Positions 8,699-18,560 of a stretch of 64,000 nt of DNA are shown piece by piece. This DNA is from Parundibacterium terreum. GTDB lineage: Bacteria; Pseudomonadota; Gammaproteobacteria; Burkholderiales; Burkholderiaceae_D. The position numbers were made by a program, and so were the translations under genes. Location of the stretch: positions 1,369,941 to 1,433,940 of the forward strand of contig NZ_BMED01000001.1 of assembly GCF_014636315.1 (NCBI RefSeq). Reading direction: 5' to 3'. Under the pieces are notes generated by a model. The model was not told the DNA's origin and ran no database searches. It saw only the letters and a program-made list of their open reading frames with translations. Within the stretch, counting starts at the first letter, position 1. Every line of letters starts with the position of its first letter.

Positions 8699-10105
8699 CT
8701 ATACGAAGCCCAGATTGCGGCTGCTGAGGTTGTAATTACTCAGGTTAGGCAACAGGCTGAGCAGATCGGTATCCGAAGCCCCCAGCCATTTCCCCAGGGT
8801 TGCCGCATACTGGTCCACCGATGTGCTGGGCAACAGCCTGCCCTGCCCTACGTCGTCTGGCCCATCATTGGCAACCGCCGGTGGCGTACCGTAAATGCGC
8901 TGCCCCTTGACCGCGCCTCCCAGCATGAAATGCATGCTGCCCCAGCCGTGGTCTGAGCCATCGCTGTTGACGGTCAGCGTGCGTCCAAAATCGGAGGCGG
9001 TGAAAGTCGTGACCTTGTCGGCAATACCGAGCTCTACCGTGGAGTTATAGAACGCAGACACCGCATCTGCCACGCTCTTCAGCAAACCCGGATGCACGGT
9101 GGATAAGCCGTCATGCGTATCGAAACCGCCCATGGACACAAAGAACACCTGGCGCTTGGCGCCTATTGCTTTTGCGCTGGAAATCATGCGGGCCACCATC
9201 TTCAACTGATCGCCCAGGTTATTGGATGCCGGGAACGGTGTCGTTATCTGCGCCGCTCCGGCAAGTGCGGTACTGAGTATGTTATTGGCGCTGATGGAAC
9301 GGTTCGTTACGCGGGTATATTCGTTTTCCAGCAGGTGCGCGCGCGGCTGCGTCACCAGGGTCTGCAGCGCCGAGCTGGCGGCGGACGAACCGAACAGCGG
9401 CGTCTGCAGCGCATTGAAAGGCACGGAACCGCTGGTGGATATCTGATACTGCACCGCCGTCTTCCCTGACAGGAAAACCGCATTGCCGGATACATTGACG
9501 CAGGTAAAAGTGGTATTGCCGTTACCGGCCACGAACAGGTCGCCCATGCGCCCGCCCCAGCCAGAGGCTGCACCTTCCGGTGCCGAAGACTGCCATACCG
9601 ATTGCTGGTCGTTATGCGAAAACAGCTTAGGCGGCAAGGCGACACTCTTGCTTGTATATTGCTGCTTGGTAGTAGGTTGCACCAGCGTGCCTACATTCAG
9701 CATCACTCCCATTTTGCCGGCATTAAAGATAGGCAGCAGGGGTGCCAGTTCAGGCGCCATTGCATATTGGCGGCTGAAGCCGGCGGCATCTACCGGCGCT
9801 ACCGTCGGCACCAGCACCGTGCCGGTCAGGCTGTCGCGGGTATAGGCCAGCGTGGGGCGCAGATTATAGTAGGCGTTGTAATTACCACTGTCATACGGAA
9901 TCAGGGTATTGCCGTAATCATTTCCTCCGTATAAAAACACACAGACAATGGCCTTGTAGTCATCGGCTGCGGCATTCGCCGCAGAGGCCTCGGCCATCGC
10001 TGCGAGGTTCAGTGCCCACGGCGTTGCCACACCGGCCACCGACATCGCAGATGCACGCTGCAGAAACGCGCGGCGGGACACATTCATCGTTGTAGATTCA
10101 GTCAT
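8699..10105 (-). CDS. DUF1501 protein with Tat signal
   Basis: The 468-residue protein begins with a twin-arginine signal (SRRAFLQRAS, R11-R12, then a hydrophobic stretch to about A42), so it is predicted to be exported folded. The mature part carries the DUF1501 hallmarks: VCVFLYGGNDYGNTLIPYD, GGFDTHDGLS and SDFGRTLTVNSDGSDHGWG, the last resembling alkaline-phosphatase/sulfatase-fold metal residues. It follows the DUF1800 gene by 10 bp on the same strand; the two families form a known conserved pair. The biological role of the pair is not established. Confidence 0.93.
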   Translation of the reverse strand: MTESTTMNVSRRAFLQRASAMSVAGVATPWALNLAAMAEASAANAAADDYKAIVCVFLYGGNDYGNTLIPYDSGNYNAYYNLRPTLAYTRDSLTGTVLVPTVAPVDAAGFSRQYAMAPELAPLLPIFNAGKMGVMLNVGTLVQPTTKQQYTSKSVALPPKLFSHNDQQSVWQSSAPEGAASGWGGRMGDLFVAGNGNTTFTCVNVSGNAVFLSGKTAVQYQISTSGSVPFNALQTPLFGSSAASSALQTLVTQPRAHLLENEYTRVTNRSISANNILSTALAGAAQITTPFPASNNLGDQLKMVARMISSAKAIGAKRQVFFVSMGGFDTHDGLSTVHPGLLKSVADAVSAFYNSTVELGIADKVTTFTASDFGRTLTVNSDGSDHGWGSMHFMLGGAVKGQRIYGTPPAVANDGPDDVGQGRLLPSTSVDQYAATLGKWLGASDTDLLSLLPNLSNYNLSSRNLGFV

Positions 10106-10115
10106 GATGGGCCTC

Positions 10116-11891
10116 TTATTTTTGTACGATGAATTCAGGCGCTGCCAGCACCAGCGTCAGCGCGGCATAAATGCGGTTATTGCGCCGGGCGTCAGTGCCT
10201 GTGGGCATCGCGTTGATAGCGCCTACCATCAGCGCAAGATTGCTGCTGCCGACCTGCCCTGCCGCCAGCACGGTGTTGATTTCGTTCAGCAGCGCCTGAG
10301 GATTGTCGGCCAGCGGCAGCAGGCTGCTGTAGTCTGCCTTGACGTCGCTGATGCCCTTGCTGACGGCACGCTGCATATAGTTCACGTAGCCGACTACCGA
10401 AGATTCATTGGTAATCTGGAACTCTGGCGCTTCCAGGGAGGCTGCAGCAATCGCGCTATTCGGCGGTACATAGCCGGGCCGGTAAAAATTGAAAACCGAC
10501 GGTGAACGCAAGGGACTTTGCGCCAGCCGGGTGGAAGGGTCTGAGGTATCGCCGATGATCCAGGTATCTGCGGCAGAACTGGCGCCATACGCGCGAGCCC
10601 ATGCGGTGAAGCGCAATATCGGTTCACGCAGCTTGCCGAAGGAAGGTGCAGTCGTATTAGCAGCGGCCGGTGCAATGCGGGCCTCCGTATCCAATAACAA
10701 GGCACGGATGACTGCTTTCAGGTTACCTTTGACGCCGCTGCCGTCGTTGTTGAACACCGTGGCTATCCGCGCCACATAGGCCGGGCTAGGATTGCTGGTC
10801 ACCAGCTTTTGTATCAGCTGGCGGCTAATGAAGGGGGCGACATTCGGCTGCGCAAAGATCCAGTCCAGAGCGGCCTTCATGCTGGCAGCGCCATTCAGGC
10901 CGGCCGGCAGGGTAGTTCCAAGAAAGCTGGAGGCACCGGTTTCATGGCGGCTGGGGATTTGTATCATGGGCCGGCGCAGGAAATCCGGCGTGCTCGCATC
11001 GTGGCCTGCCATGTCGAAATCCCAGCCGGTGAAAACGCGTGCCAAGCCTGTCACATCATCCTGGCCGTAGGTATCCTGCGTGGCGCCATTTACCAGTTTC
11101 GGCGTGCCGTCCAGATTGAGCTGCTGCAGGCCTATGGTGAATAGCTGCATCAGTTCGCGCGCATAGTTTTCATCCGGTTGCGCGCCGGTGCTGGTGTTGT
11201 ATTTGACATTGCCGCGGAAGGTCAGGAACTGGCCCATAGGCGCGCTGGTGGATATCTGACCCAGCAGCGTGCGGTAGTTGCCAAAGGCATTCGCTTCCAG
11301 CAGATCCAGGTAGGCAGCAGCAGAAAATGCGCGCCAGCCAGAGTTAACCAGGCCGTCTATGGCTACCACGGTAATTTCAGACAATGCAAGCGTGATCCGC
11401 TGGCGTAAGGTATCGGAAGAACTGAGCAGTTTGCGCCATGCGCAGGAATCGAAACCGGCTTCGGTATTGCGATAGGTAATCGCATTCATCCCCTTGGCTA
11501 CCAGCCAATCCCAGCGCGACATGGAAGCCGGCAACGCAAACTGCGCATCCAGCCAGCCGGCGTAACCAAGCTGCTGCACCTGCTGAATCTGCGCGCGGCT
11601 GGCGCCCATTGATGCCTGCGCCAGGAAACGGGAGGCGTCTGCATCCGAGATCGTTGCCACCGCTGCGGCACCGACGCTAAGACGCGGTGCGGCTTCCAAT
11701 TGGCTGGCCTGGACTGCCATGCTCGCGGCATCTCCTCCACCTCCGCAGGCTGCCAGCAGCAAACTGGAACTAAAACCTGCGACAGCAGCTGCGCTGATCG
11801 TGTTATCCGCAGGCAGTGCTCGCGCGACAACAGACGCGTTTGCAACACTGTCTTCGGCCCTGATATCTTGTTCTGATTCCAAGCTAACCAT
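10116..11891 (-). CDS. DUF1800 protein, probable lipoprotein
   Basis: The product is 591 residues. After an unusually long N-region comes AAAVAGFSSSLLLAACGGGGD, whose LLAAC is a plausible lipobox (C49) followed by a flexible Gly stretch. This would anchor the protein to the membrane after export. The body has DUF1800 features: ASRFLAQASMGASRAQIQQV, ENYARELMQLFTIGLQQL, GLARVFTGWDFD, and a C-terminal LVLAAPEFIVQK. It lies first in the two-gene unit with the Tat-exported DUF1501 protein. Pairs of this kind recur in Proteobacteria and Planctomycetes; their molecular activity is unknown to me. Confidence 0.92.
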   Translation of the reverse strand: MVSLESEQDIRAEDSVANASVVARALPADNTISAAAVAGFSSSLLLAACGGGGDAASMAVQASQLEAAPRLSVGAAAVATISDADASRFLAQASMGASRAQIQQVQQLGYAGWLDAQFALPASMSRWDWLVAKGMNAITYRNTEAGFDSCAWRKLLSSSDTLRQRITLALSEITVVAIDGLVNSGWRAFSAAAYLDLLEANAFGNYRTLLGQISTSAPMGQFLTFRGNVKYNTSTGAQPDENYARELMQLFTIGLQQLNLDGTPKLVNGATQDTYGQDDVTGLARVFTGWDFDMAGHDASTPDFLRRPMIQIPSRHETGASSFLGTTLPAGLNGAASMKAALDWIFAQPNVAPFISRQLIQKLVTSNPSPAYVARIATVFNNDGSGVKGNLKAVIRALLLDTEARIAPAAANTTAPSFGKLREPILRFTAWARAYGASSAADTWIIGDTSDPSTRLAQSPLRSPSVFNFYRPGYVPPNSAIAAASLEAPEFQITNESSVVGYVNYMQRAVSKGISDVKADYSSLLPLADNPQALLNEINTVLAAGQVGSSNLALMVGAINAMPTGTDARRNNRIYAALTLVLAAPEFIVQK

Positions 11892-12551
11892 GGCACTTCC
11901 CTCAATTTTGATATTGTTTGTGTTTTTATTTATTTTTTGAGACTTCTATTTTTTGTGTTGCTGAGAAGAACGATAGGAGAAGAAAAGCCTTTTGAACATC
12001 GACAATTTGTAAGCATTTGTCAAACGCTGTTAAGAGTTCTCTGCTTCTGCGACCAACAGCTTTTGCAGGTGCGGCTTTACGCGCATTTGGCAGCTTTCCA
12101 CATCTTTTGTTACACAAAAATCGTTTCGTTCATAAAAGCGATACAAAACCAGACGCGTTTCTGCCAAAGCTTGCTTGAAAGGCACAGCGCCGCCGATTAA
12201 GTCGCCTGTATAAAATCCCGTGGCATTCGTTTTGGTCCTGCTGCCTCATGCGAATTCATCGTTGTGCATGCCCTGCTACCAGGTACTATTCCCGGTTGAG
12301 TTTGGGGTGGCGGGTGCGCAGGCGACGCTGGCGTTCCAGGAAGGTTTGGAGGGCCTGCAAATGCTGTTGGCCAAGATAAGGGAGAGTCTGCCACTGTGAC
12401 AAATAGGAGAAGACCGTTAAAGGCGGGCGGCATCGGTCACCAGCAAGATACGCCTACGGCCGGTGCCTGGGGTCAACCGCCACCCCGGGCACGTCATTCA
12501 AGGTCTCGCGGCTGGAAGCCTTTGTTCAATTAAATCAGCTTTGCCAGCAGC
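11892..12551. other. 660-bp gap without a convincing gene
   Basis: The first part (to about 12180) is AT-rich and presumably holds the promoter of the DUF1800 operon. Between 12268 and 12399 an ATG-to-TGA frame on the plus strand encodes 43 residues ending LQMLLAKIRESLPL. It has no ribosome site and is probably a remnant or chance frame. The last 120 bp before the chemoreceptor stop show no hairpin with a T-run that I could find. Confidence 0.5.
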
Positions 12552-14192
12552 TCATGCACCATTCGCGATCAGCTTCAAGTCAGGTGCGGACCGATAGGCA
12601 AGCGGCACGGTCTTGCCCTGCTTTTTGCTGGTGGTGAAGATGCTGACGATCTCGGTCAGGTGCTGCGCCTGTTCCTGCAGCGATTCCGTCGCTGCCGCAG
12701 CTTCTTCCACCAGCGCTGCATTCTGTTGCGTGACATTGTCCATGTTGCTGACAGCCTGGTTGATCTGTTCTATGCCCTCGTTCTGCTCCTGGCTGGCGGC
12801 GGTAATCTCTATCAACACGTCGCTGACGCGCTTCACGCTATCAACTACCTCTACCATCGTCTTGCCGGCCTGATCAACCAGGTGCGCACCTGCCCCAACC
12901 TTTTCTACGGAATCGTTAATCAGTGTCTTGATCTCCTTGGCGGCACTGGCCGAACGTTGTGCGAGATTACGTACTTCGGACGCCACCACTGCAAAGCCGC
13001 GCCCCTGCTCGCCTGCGCGTGCCGCTTCCACTGCCGCGTTCAGCGCCAGGATATTGGTCTGGAAAGCGATACCGTCGATGACGCTGATGATGTCGACGAT
13101 TTTCTTGGACGAATCATTGATGGACGCCATCATCTCCACGACTTGGGTGACGATCATGCCGGCCTTGGCAGCAATCTCGGAAGAGGCCACCGCCATCCTG
13201 CTGGCTTCACTGGCATTACCTGCATTCTGCTTCACATTGGAAGTCAACTCTTCCATCGACGAGGCAGTCTCTTCCAGCGAGCTGGCCTGGTCTTCGGTCC
13301 TGGACGACAGGTCCAGGTTGCCGGTAGCAATTTCGGTTGATGCGGTGGCTATGGTCTCTGTTCCGTCCCTCACCTCGTTGACGATGGTGGACAAGCTCTC
13401 ATTCATGTCCTTCAGGGATTTCAGCAGCATGCCTATCTCATCCTTGCCGGTGATCCGTATCTGCGAAGTCAGGTCGCCGGACGCCGAGGTTTGCGCAATG
13501 GATACGGCCTCGTGCAGAGGCCGCGTAATGCCGCGCACCAGCCAGTAGGTAATCGTTGCACCGAGCACCAGGGCCAGAACAATAGCGCTCCACAGCAAAC
13601 GCGATGAAGCCCGATAGTGATCAAGTGCATCTTTTTGCGCCTCCGATGCCAGACGCTCTGCCTGTGCCAGGATGAAATCGACAATGCCGTCAATCTTCTG
13701 CGTCGGCGGCCTGTCCATGCCTTTCACCAGCACGTCTACCTTCTGCCCACTGCTCTGGTCTGCCTGGTCGTATTGTTTCAGTGCGTCCTGGTATTTGGTT
13801 TGCAATTCCTGGTGCGTCGCAAGCGCGTCATCTACCTGCTGGGTATCCAGCTTCAATTGGGAGAACAAGGTTTTCAGTTGCAGCAGATTGGCGTGCGTGG
13901 TTTCGCTTTGCTTGACGAAGGCGGCTGAATGTTTTTTGAAGGCCTCTGCGTCGTTACCGCGTATTAGCAGGTCCTTCCATTCCTGCACCTGTTTCTTGAA
14001 CTCTACCTGTGCCTTGCGCGCAGTATTGACGGCCTGAGTAACCTGGGCGTCTTGCTCCATGATCTCGGTGCCCCGCGTATTGCTCTCACTTAGCGCGTTC
14101 TGCCCACCCAGTCCGACAGCAATAACAGCGAACAGCAGAATAGCGGACAAGGCGCCAAGCTTCACTCCGATTTTTATATCAGCCAGCTTCAT
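12552..14192 (-). CDS. Methyl-accepting chemotaxis protein
   Basis: The 546-residue chemoreceptor has a transmembrane helix at about 10-30, a mostly helical periplasmic sensor of the four-helix-bundle type (about 32-190), a second membrane helix at about 195-215, a HAMP domain to about 270, and a long coiled-coil signalling domain. The hairpin tip has the highly conserved [20 protein letters not shown]. Flanking helices contain the usual Glu/Gln methylation patches ([13 protein letters not shown]). No NWETF-type CheR tether is present at the C-terminus. AAGGAAAT before the ATG at 14192 decides the start. No chemotaxis operon is nearby, so this is an orphan receptor. Confidence 0.95.
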   Translation of the reverse strand: MKLADIKIGVKLGALSAILLFAVIAVGLGGQNALSESNTRGTEIMEQDAQVTQAVNTARKAQVEFKKQVQEWKDLLIRGNDAEAFKKHSAAFVKQSETTHANLLQLKTLFSQLKLDTQQVDDALATHQELQTKYQDALKQYDQADQSSGQKVDVLVKGMDRPPTQKIDGIVDFILAQAERLASEAQKDALDHYRASSRLLWSAIVLALVLGATITYWLVRGITRPLHEAVSIAQTSASGDLTSQIRITGKDEIGMLLKSLKDMNESLSTIVNEVRDGTETIATASTEIATGNLDLSSRTEDQASSLEETASSMEELTSNVKQNAGNASEASRMAVASSEIAAKAGMIVTQVVEMMASINDSSKKIVDIISVIDGIAFQTNILALNAAVEAARAGEQGRGFAVVASEVRNLAQRSASAAKEIKTLINDSVEKVGAGAHLVDQAGKTMVEVVDSVKRVSDVLIEITAASQEQNEGIEQINQAVSNMDNVTQQNAALVEEAAAATESLQEQAQHLTEIVSIFTTSKKQGKTVPLAYRSAPDLKLIANGA

Positions 14193-14494
14193 TTTATTTC
14201 CTTTCAACAAAGAAAAATAAAAAGCTCAAGAAGCACGGACAGCGGAGCAAGATCAAATCCAGCAAAGAATCCTGATGCCGGCCGCCAATACAATAAAAGC
14301 TTCATGTATTCATCAAAGCACGCTTGATGCCAACTGGAAAGCTATTTAACGATAAGTCACAATCACATGCACACCCAGTAAACACCGGAGAACGCATGCA
14401 GTGCGTGAATGACAATGAAGGAGTGAGGGCCTGCTGCACGCATGTATTTGGTGCGCGCAGCAAGTAGCGGTGAGTTGTCGTGGAGCAGCTGATT
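14193..14494. other. 302-bp intergenic region
   Basis: This stretch separates the stop of the endopeptidase gene (14495) from the start of the chemoreceptor gene (14192), both on the minus strand. It should contain the chemoreceptor promoter. I looked for a sigma-28 type flagellar promoter on the minus strand and did not find a convincing one. No gene seen. Confidence 0.4.
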
Positions 14495-15424
14495 TTACCG
14501 GATATCCGGAGTTCGTTGCTTTACTGAAACGATAGACGGATGGCTGTCCTTTTGTTTCGCCAGCAAGCGGCGGATGTTCAGCGCATCCAGGAAGCGCACC
14601 GAACTGGCCCTGGCATTGAGCAGCACCAGTGTCGCCTGCCGGCCGGCCAGCTTGAGCCGCATGATCAGGCAGTTGCCTGCTTCATTGGTAAATCCGGTCT
14701 TGGACAGCAGGATGCTGTCCCAGCCTTTCTTGCCAACCAGCTTATTCGTGTTGTGGAACTCCACATTGTGTCCGTTGATCTTGATCAGGTCAGAACTGTC
14801 GGTGGTGATATCGGCGATATCCGGATAGCGGGATGCAGCGACCGCCATCTTGACCAGGTCTGCGGCGGTAGACATATTATTCGGCGATAGGCCGGTAGGC
14901 TCTTGTAGCACAGTGTCATGCATGCCCAAAGCAGTAATCTTGGCCTGGACTGCGGCTTCAAACGCAGCCCTGCCGCCCGGGTAAGTGCGTGCCAGCGAAG
15001 CTGCTGCGCGATTATCCGATGACATCAGCGCCAGTTGCAGCACGTCGCGGCGCGATAGCGTAGCGCCTACAGGCACATGAGAGGCACTGTGCTTCAGCAT
15101 ATCCACGTCTGCCTGCTCAATGGAAATTTTTTCATCCATATCGGGCTTGCTGTCCAATACCACCATCGCAGTCATCAGCTTGGTCAGCGAAGCGATGGGC
15201 ACCTTTTCAGTCGAATTCTTTTCCAGCAGCACCTTGCCCGTACCATCTTCTACCACCATCGCATGCTGCGAGCCGAAAGGCGCCTTGGTGACGTTGGCAG
15301 CATAAGAAGCATGAGACGCACAGAAGGCAGCGGATGAAAGGGACAGGCTGAAAAACAGGCGGACCAGTTTGCGGCGAGTGGAAATGTACGGCGAGAGAAA
15401 ATCAAGCATGGGGGAAATCGTCAT
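14495..15424 (-). CDS. pbpG: D-alanyl-D-alanine endopeptidase (PBP7 type)
   Basis: The 309-residue protein has a membrane signal at about 20-42 and the three active-site motifs of penicillin-binding serine peptidases: SLTK (S79-K82), SDN (S136-N138) and KTG (K242-G244, in SKTGFTNEAGNC). The spacing and the absence of a C-terminal amphipathic anchor fit PBP7/8 (PbpG), a periplasmic endopeptidase that cleaves D-Ala-mDAP cross-links, rather than PBP5. The start is uncertain: ATGs at 15424 and 15409 are both possible with weak ribosome sites. It is separated by a terminator from the Pal-like gene upstream. Confidence 0.92.
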   Translation of the reverse strand: MTISPMLDFLSPYISTRRKLVRLFFSLSLSSAAFCASHASYAANVTKAPFGSQHAMVVEDGTGKVLLEKNSTEKVPIASLTKLMTAMVVLDSKPDMDEKISIEQADVDMLKHSASHVPVGATLSRRDVLQLALMSSDNRAAASLARTYPGGRAAFEAAVQAKITALGMHDTVLQEPTGLSPNNMSTAADLVKMAVAASRYPDIADITTDSSDLIKINGHNVEFHNTNKLVGKKGWDSILLSKTGFTNEAGNCLIMRLKLAGRQATLVLLNARASSVRFLDALNIRRLLAKQKDSHPSIVSVKQRTPDIR

Positions 15425-15513
15425 CCTGGTAGTCGTCTATACGAAAAAATCCTCGTTACCGATGGCGCATGGGATGGATGCGCAAAGCCGGAAAAATACC
15501 GGCCCTAAAACAA

Positions 15514-15543
15514 GTCAGGGAGCTTCGCTAGAAACTCCCTGAC
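15514..15543 (-). terminator. Terminator after the Pal-like gene
   Basis: Perfect 9-bp arms (GTCAGGGAG at 15514-15522 and its complement at 15535-15543) enclose a 12-base loop. Read on the minus strand the hairpin is followed by TTGTTTTA. It lies 57 bp beyond the Pal-like stop codon at 15600. A second small GCCGG hairpin follows at about 15487-15502. Confidence 0.7.
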
Positions 15544-15599
15544 GGTGCAGCAAGCAGCAACCTAATACCGGTTAGCGATATAAAGGCTAGCTATATAAA

Positions 15600-16133
15600 T
15601 TACTTGGCTGTGTAGACGATGTCTGCGCGGCGGTTTTCTGCCCATGCGGCTTCATCGCTGCCAGTTGCCTTTGGTTTTTCCTTACCGTAGGAAACAGCTT
15701 CCATCTGTGCATCCGGCGTGCCCAGCAAAGCCATTGCCTTGCGTACGGCCTCTGCACGTTTTTGGCCCAGCGCCAGGTTGTATTCGCTGCCGCCGCGCTC
15801 ATCCGTATTACCCTGGATCAGGATCTTGCGGGTGCTGCTGGAAGCCACATACTTGGAATGTGCGTCAACAACTGGGTTGAATTCTTTTTTCACAGCATAG
15901 CTGTCGAAGTCGAAATACACGCTGTGCTTGGACAGGATATTGTTAGGATCAGTCAAAGGATCAACTGTAGGCGCTACAACGGTAGCAACAGTGCGCGAAT
16001 CAGGAGCAGCAGGTTTTGCTGTCTCTACTGCAACAGGAGCCGCCGGTTTTTCTTCAACTTTAACTGGGGAGCTGCACGCAGCTAACAAAATGGCACCGGA
16101 AACGACGGTGGTGAATGTGGCTATCGCACGCAT
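15600..16133 (-). CDS. OmpA-family lipoprotein, Pal-like
   Basis: The 177-residue protein has a lipoprotein signal (ILLAACSS, acylated C20), a Pro/Ala/Val-rich linker to about 65 and a C-terminal OmpA peptidoglycan-binding domain: YFDFDSYAV, then LIQGNTDERGGSEYNLALGQKRA. This is the layout of Pal, which ties the outer membrane to peptidoglycan. No Tol genes are adjacent, so this is probably a second Pal-like or OmpA-like lipoprotein rather than the Tol-Pal member itself. AAGGAA precedes the ATG. It is likely monocistronic, with a terminator downstream. Confidence 0.92.
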   Translation of the reverse strand: MRAIATFTTVVSGAILLAACSSPVKVEEKPAAPVAVETAKPAAPDSRTVATVVAPTVDPLTDPNNILSKHSVYFDFDSYAVKKEFNPVVDAHSKYVASSSTRKILIQGNTDERGGSEYNLALGQKRAEAVRKAMALLGTPDAQMEAVSYGKEKPKATGSDEAAWAENRRADIVYTAK

Positions 16134-16291
16134 TGAAATTCCTTCTGAATATCTTGGTTGTCTGGGCTATTGTGAAGTTTTGACAATGGAATTGCATTAG
16201 CCATTTCAAAACTGCCCCATCATGCCCGAAAAGACTTAGGCGAAACTTAAATGAATGCTGCTCTGAGGAAATTTTTTAAATTTCATTAACC

Positions 16292-17602
16292 TTAAGATAA
16301 GACCGGGAAGCTGATGGTGACCGCAAGCCCGCCCAAGGTAGAATCATCCAGCAGTATCGTCGCCCTATGCCTGTCTGCTATCGTTTTGGCAATAGCCAGG
16401 CCCAGGCCGCTGCCGCTAGGGCTGGTACCCGGCACCCGGTAAAAACGGTCAAAAATGCGGGTGCGCTCCTGCGGGCGTATGCCGCCACCCGAATCCTGCA
16501 CTGTCAGCGCCACCTGCCCCGCAGTCACTTGCATGGCTATCTGCACTACGCCGTTTTCAGGGATGTAGCGGATCGCATTGTCGAGCAGATTGCAGATCAT
16601 CACGCGCAGGCTGTCTGCGTCTCCCAGTATCTGTACCGGTATGCTGAAGTCATTTTGCAATTTGATGTTGCGCGAGGCCGCAAACGGACCAACATCCGAC
16701 ACCGCCTGCTCTACAGTGGCTGTCAGCGAAAGGGGTTTCAGATCCGTGCTGTGCGAGGAAGGGTCTTGCCGCGCCAGCGCCAGCAATTGCTCCACCAGCC
16801 GCGATGCGCGATCCACGCCGCCCAGCAGGCGCCCCACAGCCTGCGCTTGCGCCACCTCATCCCTGGACCTGGCCAGTGTCTGCACCTGCAGGCGCAAAGC
16901 GGTAATCGGGGAACGCAATTCATGCGCGGCATCGGCAACGAAGCGCTGCTGCAATTGCAGGGCCTGGCCGGTGCGCGTCAACAAGGAATTCAGTTCTGTT
17001 ACCAGCAGCAAGACCTCTTGCGGCACGCCTTCGTCCGACACCGGTTCTATCGAATCCGCACTGCGATTGGCCAGCTCCTTCCCTATCCGGTTCAGCGGTG
17101 CCAATGCCAGCGTCACCACCCACCATGCGGCAGCAAAGAGCAATAGCGATACCGGTATCACCGGCCACAGCGCGCTAAAGGCGAGCGTAATCGCCCTATC
17201 GCGCCGGGCATCTATTTTTTGCGCCACCTGCACAACCCGCTTGTGCTCCTGCACTGTGTAGATGCGCCAGTCGCCATTATCCAGCGTCACCGTGGAGTAA
17301 CCCGTGCCGGCCTGCTTGGGCAGCAGCTTATAAGGGCGCGACTGGTATACGCGCACACCGTCTTCGGCCCATACCTGAACCACAAAGTCAAAGCTATTGC
17401 CTTCAATGCCGGGCAAGGAATTCCATTCGGCCAGGTCGAAATCCCTGTCCTGCAGCGCCAGCACCAGCTGCTGCATATGGTAATCAAACAGCTTGTTGGC
17501 CTCCCGCATCGCTGCATGGAAGGAAGTGGCGAACTGCAGTGCCGCCGCCGCGACAATGGCGGCGCCAAACAAAAGAATCAAACGCAGGCGCAAGGATTTC
17601 AT
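16292..17602 (-). CDS. Sensor histidine kinase (QseC/TctE-like)
   Basis: The 436-residue inner-membrane kinase has a transmembrane helix at about 8-28, a periplasmic sensor (about 29-138, with QVWAEDGVRVYQSRPYKLLP), a second helix at about 145-168 and a linker or HAMP. The HisKA domain has phospho-acceptor H227 in AAHELRSPITALRL, and the ATPase domain has LLDNAIRY, DSGGGI and GSGLGLAI. The layout and sensor fit the QseC/TctE/PmrB group. Its ATG overlaps the TGA of the response regulator gene (ATGA), so the two are translationally coupled. Signal unknown. Confidence 0.95.
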   Translation of the reverse strand: MKSLRLRLILLFGAAIVAAAALQFATSFHAAMREANKLFDYHMQQLVLALQDRDFDLAEWNSLPGIEGNSFDFVVQVWAEDGVRVYQSRPYKLLPKQAGTGYSTVTLDNGDWRIYTVQEHKRVVQVAQKIDARRDRAITLAFSALWPVIPVSLLLFAAAWWVVTLALAPLNRIGKELANRSADSIEPVSDEGVPQEVLLLVTELNSLLTRTGQALQLQQRFVADAAHELRSPITALRLQVQTLARSRDEVAQAQAVGRLLGGVDRASRLVEQLLALARQDPSSHSTDLKPLSLTATVEQAVSDVGPFAASRNIKLQNDFSIPVQILGDADSLRVMICNLLDNAIRYIPENGVVQIAMQVTAGQVALTVQDSGGGIRPQERTRIFDRFYRVPGTSPSGSGLGLAIAKTIADRHRATILLDDSTLGGLAVTISFPVLS

Positions 17603-18261
17603 CAGGTCTTCTCTATCATGTAGCCGACACCGCGCACATTGACGATGAATTTCTGGCCGAGTTTTTTACGCAGGCCGTGTATGTACACTTCCACCGCATT
17701 GCTCTCCACCTCGCCGGACCAGCCGAACAGGCGCTCTTCCAGCTGGCTGCGCGACAGGATCGCGCCAGGGCGGGCAATCAGCGCATCCAGGATGGCCCAT
17801 TCGCGTGAAGACAGGATCACCTGCTCGCCCTGCCTGCTGACTTCCTTCGTAATCGCATTGATCGCCACATCGCCGTTTTTGTACAGAGGCTCCACCCGTC
17901 CGCGCGAGCGCCGCACCAGCGCGTGGATGCGGGCGATCAGCTCATCCAGGTCGAAGGGTTTCACCAGATAGTCGTCGGCGCCGCTTTGCAGGCCTAGTAC
18001 GCGCTCGGGCACGGTATCCCTGGCTGTCATGATCATGACAGGCAAAGCGTCACCCCTGGCACGCAGGTCGCGCAGGATGTCTATCCCCTCCCGCTGCGGC
18101 AAACCCAGATCCAGCAGCAAGGCGTCATAGGTGTGCAGGCGCAAGGCATTTTCTGCCGCCGCGCCATCGGTCAGCCAGTCGACCAAGATGGACTCTCCCT
18201 CCAGCGCGATCTGGATATTCTCTCCTATCATGGGGTCGTCTTCGACCAGCAGGATCTTCAT
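17602..18261 (-). CDS. OmpR-family response regulator (QseB/TctD-like)
   Basis: The 219-residue protein has a receiver domain with the acidic pocket (EDD at 7-9), phospho-acceptor D51 in LLLDLGLPQREG and K in DDYLVKPFDLDEL. A winged-helix DNA-binding domain follows (SSREWAILDALIARPGAILSR, then SNAVEVYIHGLRKKLG). It is the first gene of a coupled pair with the kinase that follows. The divergent gene at 18561 shares its 299-bp upstream region and is a candidate target; that is inference from layout. Confidence 0.95.
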   Translation of the reverse strand: MKILLVEDDPMIGENIQIALEGESILVDWLTDGAAAENALRLHTYDALLLDLGLPQREGIDILRDLRARGDALPVMIMTARDTVPERVLGLQSGADDYLVKPFDLDELIARIHALVRRSRGRVEPLYKNGDVAINAITKEVSRQGEQVILSSREWAILDALIARPGAILSRSQLEERLFGWSGEVESNAVEVYIHGLRKKLGQKFIVNVRGVGYMIEKT

Positions 18262-18560
18262 ATTAAATTTTTTACAATCTGCAAGACCGCCATGCTTACT
18301 GTTTACTGCAGGCGATAAGTTTCAGGAATGCGGGGATTGTAAGCGAATCAGGCAAAGAAGATGAAATTCCAAACATCCCCGCCCGGAATGAATCAGGTGC
18401 GCTTTTATTTTCAGATGTGCAGGAATAGACGGCTGACCAATAATGATTCGTTACAATATTCACATATTGATGGTCATCTTGAAGCACCTCCACCGCGCTA
18501 TGATCGCGTGGCACAACAATAGTGTTCCCAATCAAAACAACCGCACAAAGAGGAATCAAG

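Noticed and set aside
15600..16133. OmpA-like gene as the Tol-Pal pal gene
   Set aside because: No tolQRAB or ybgF genes are adjacent, so only a Pal-like label is supported.
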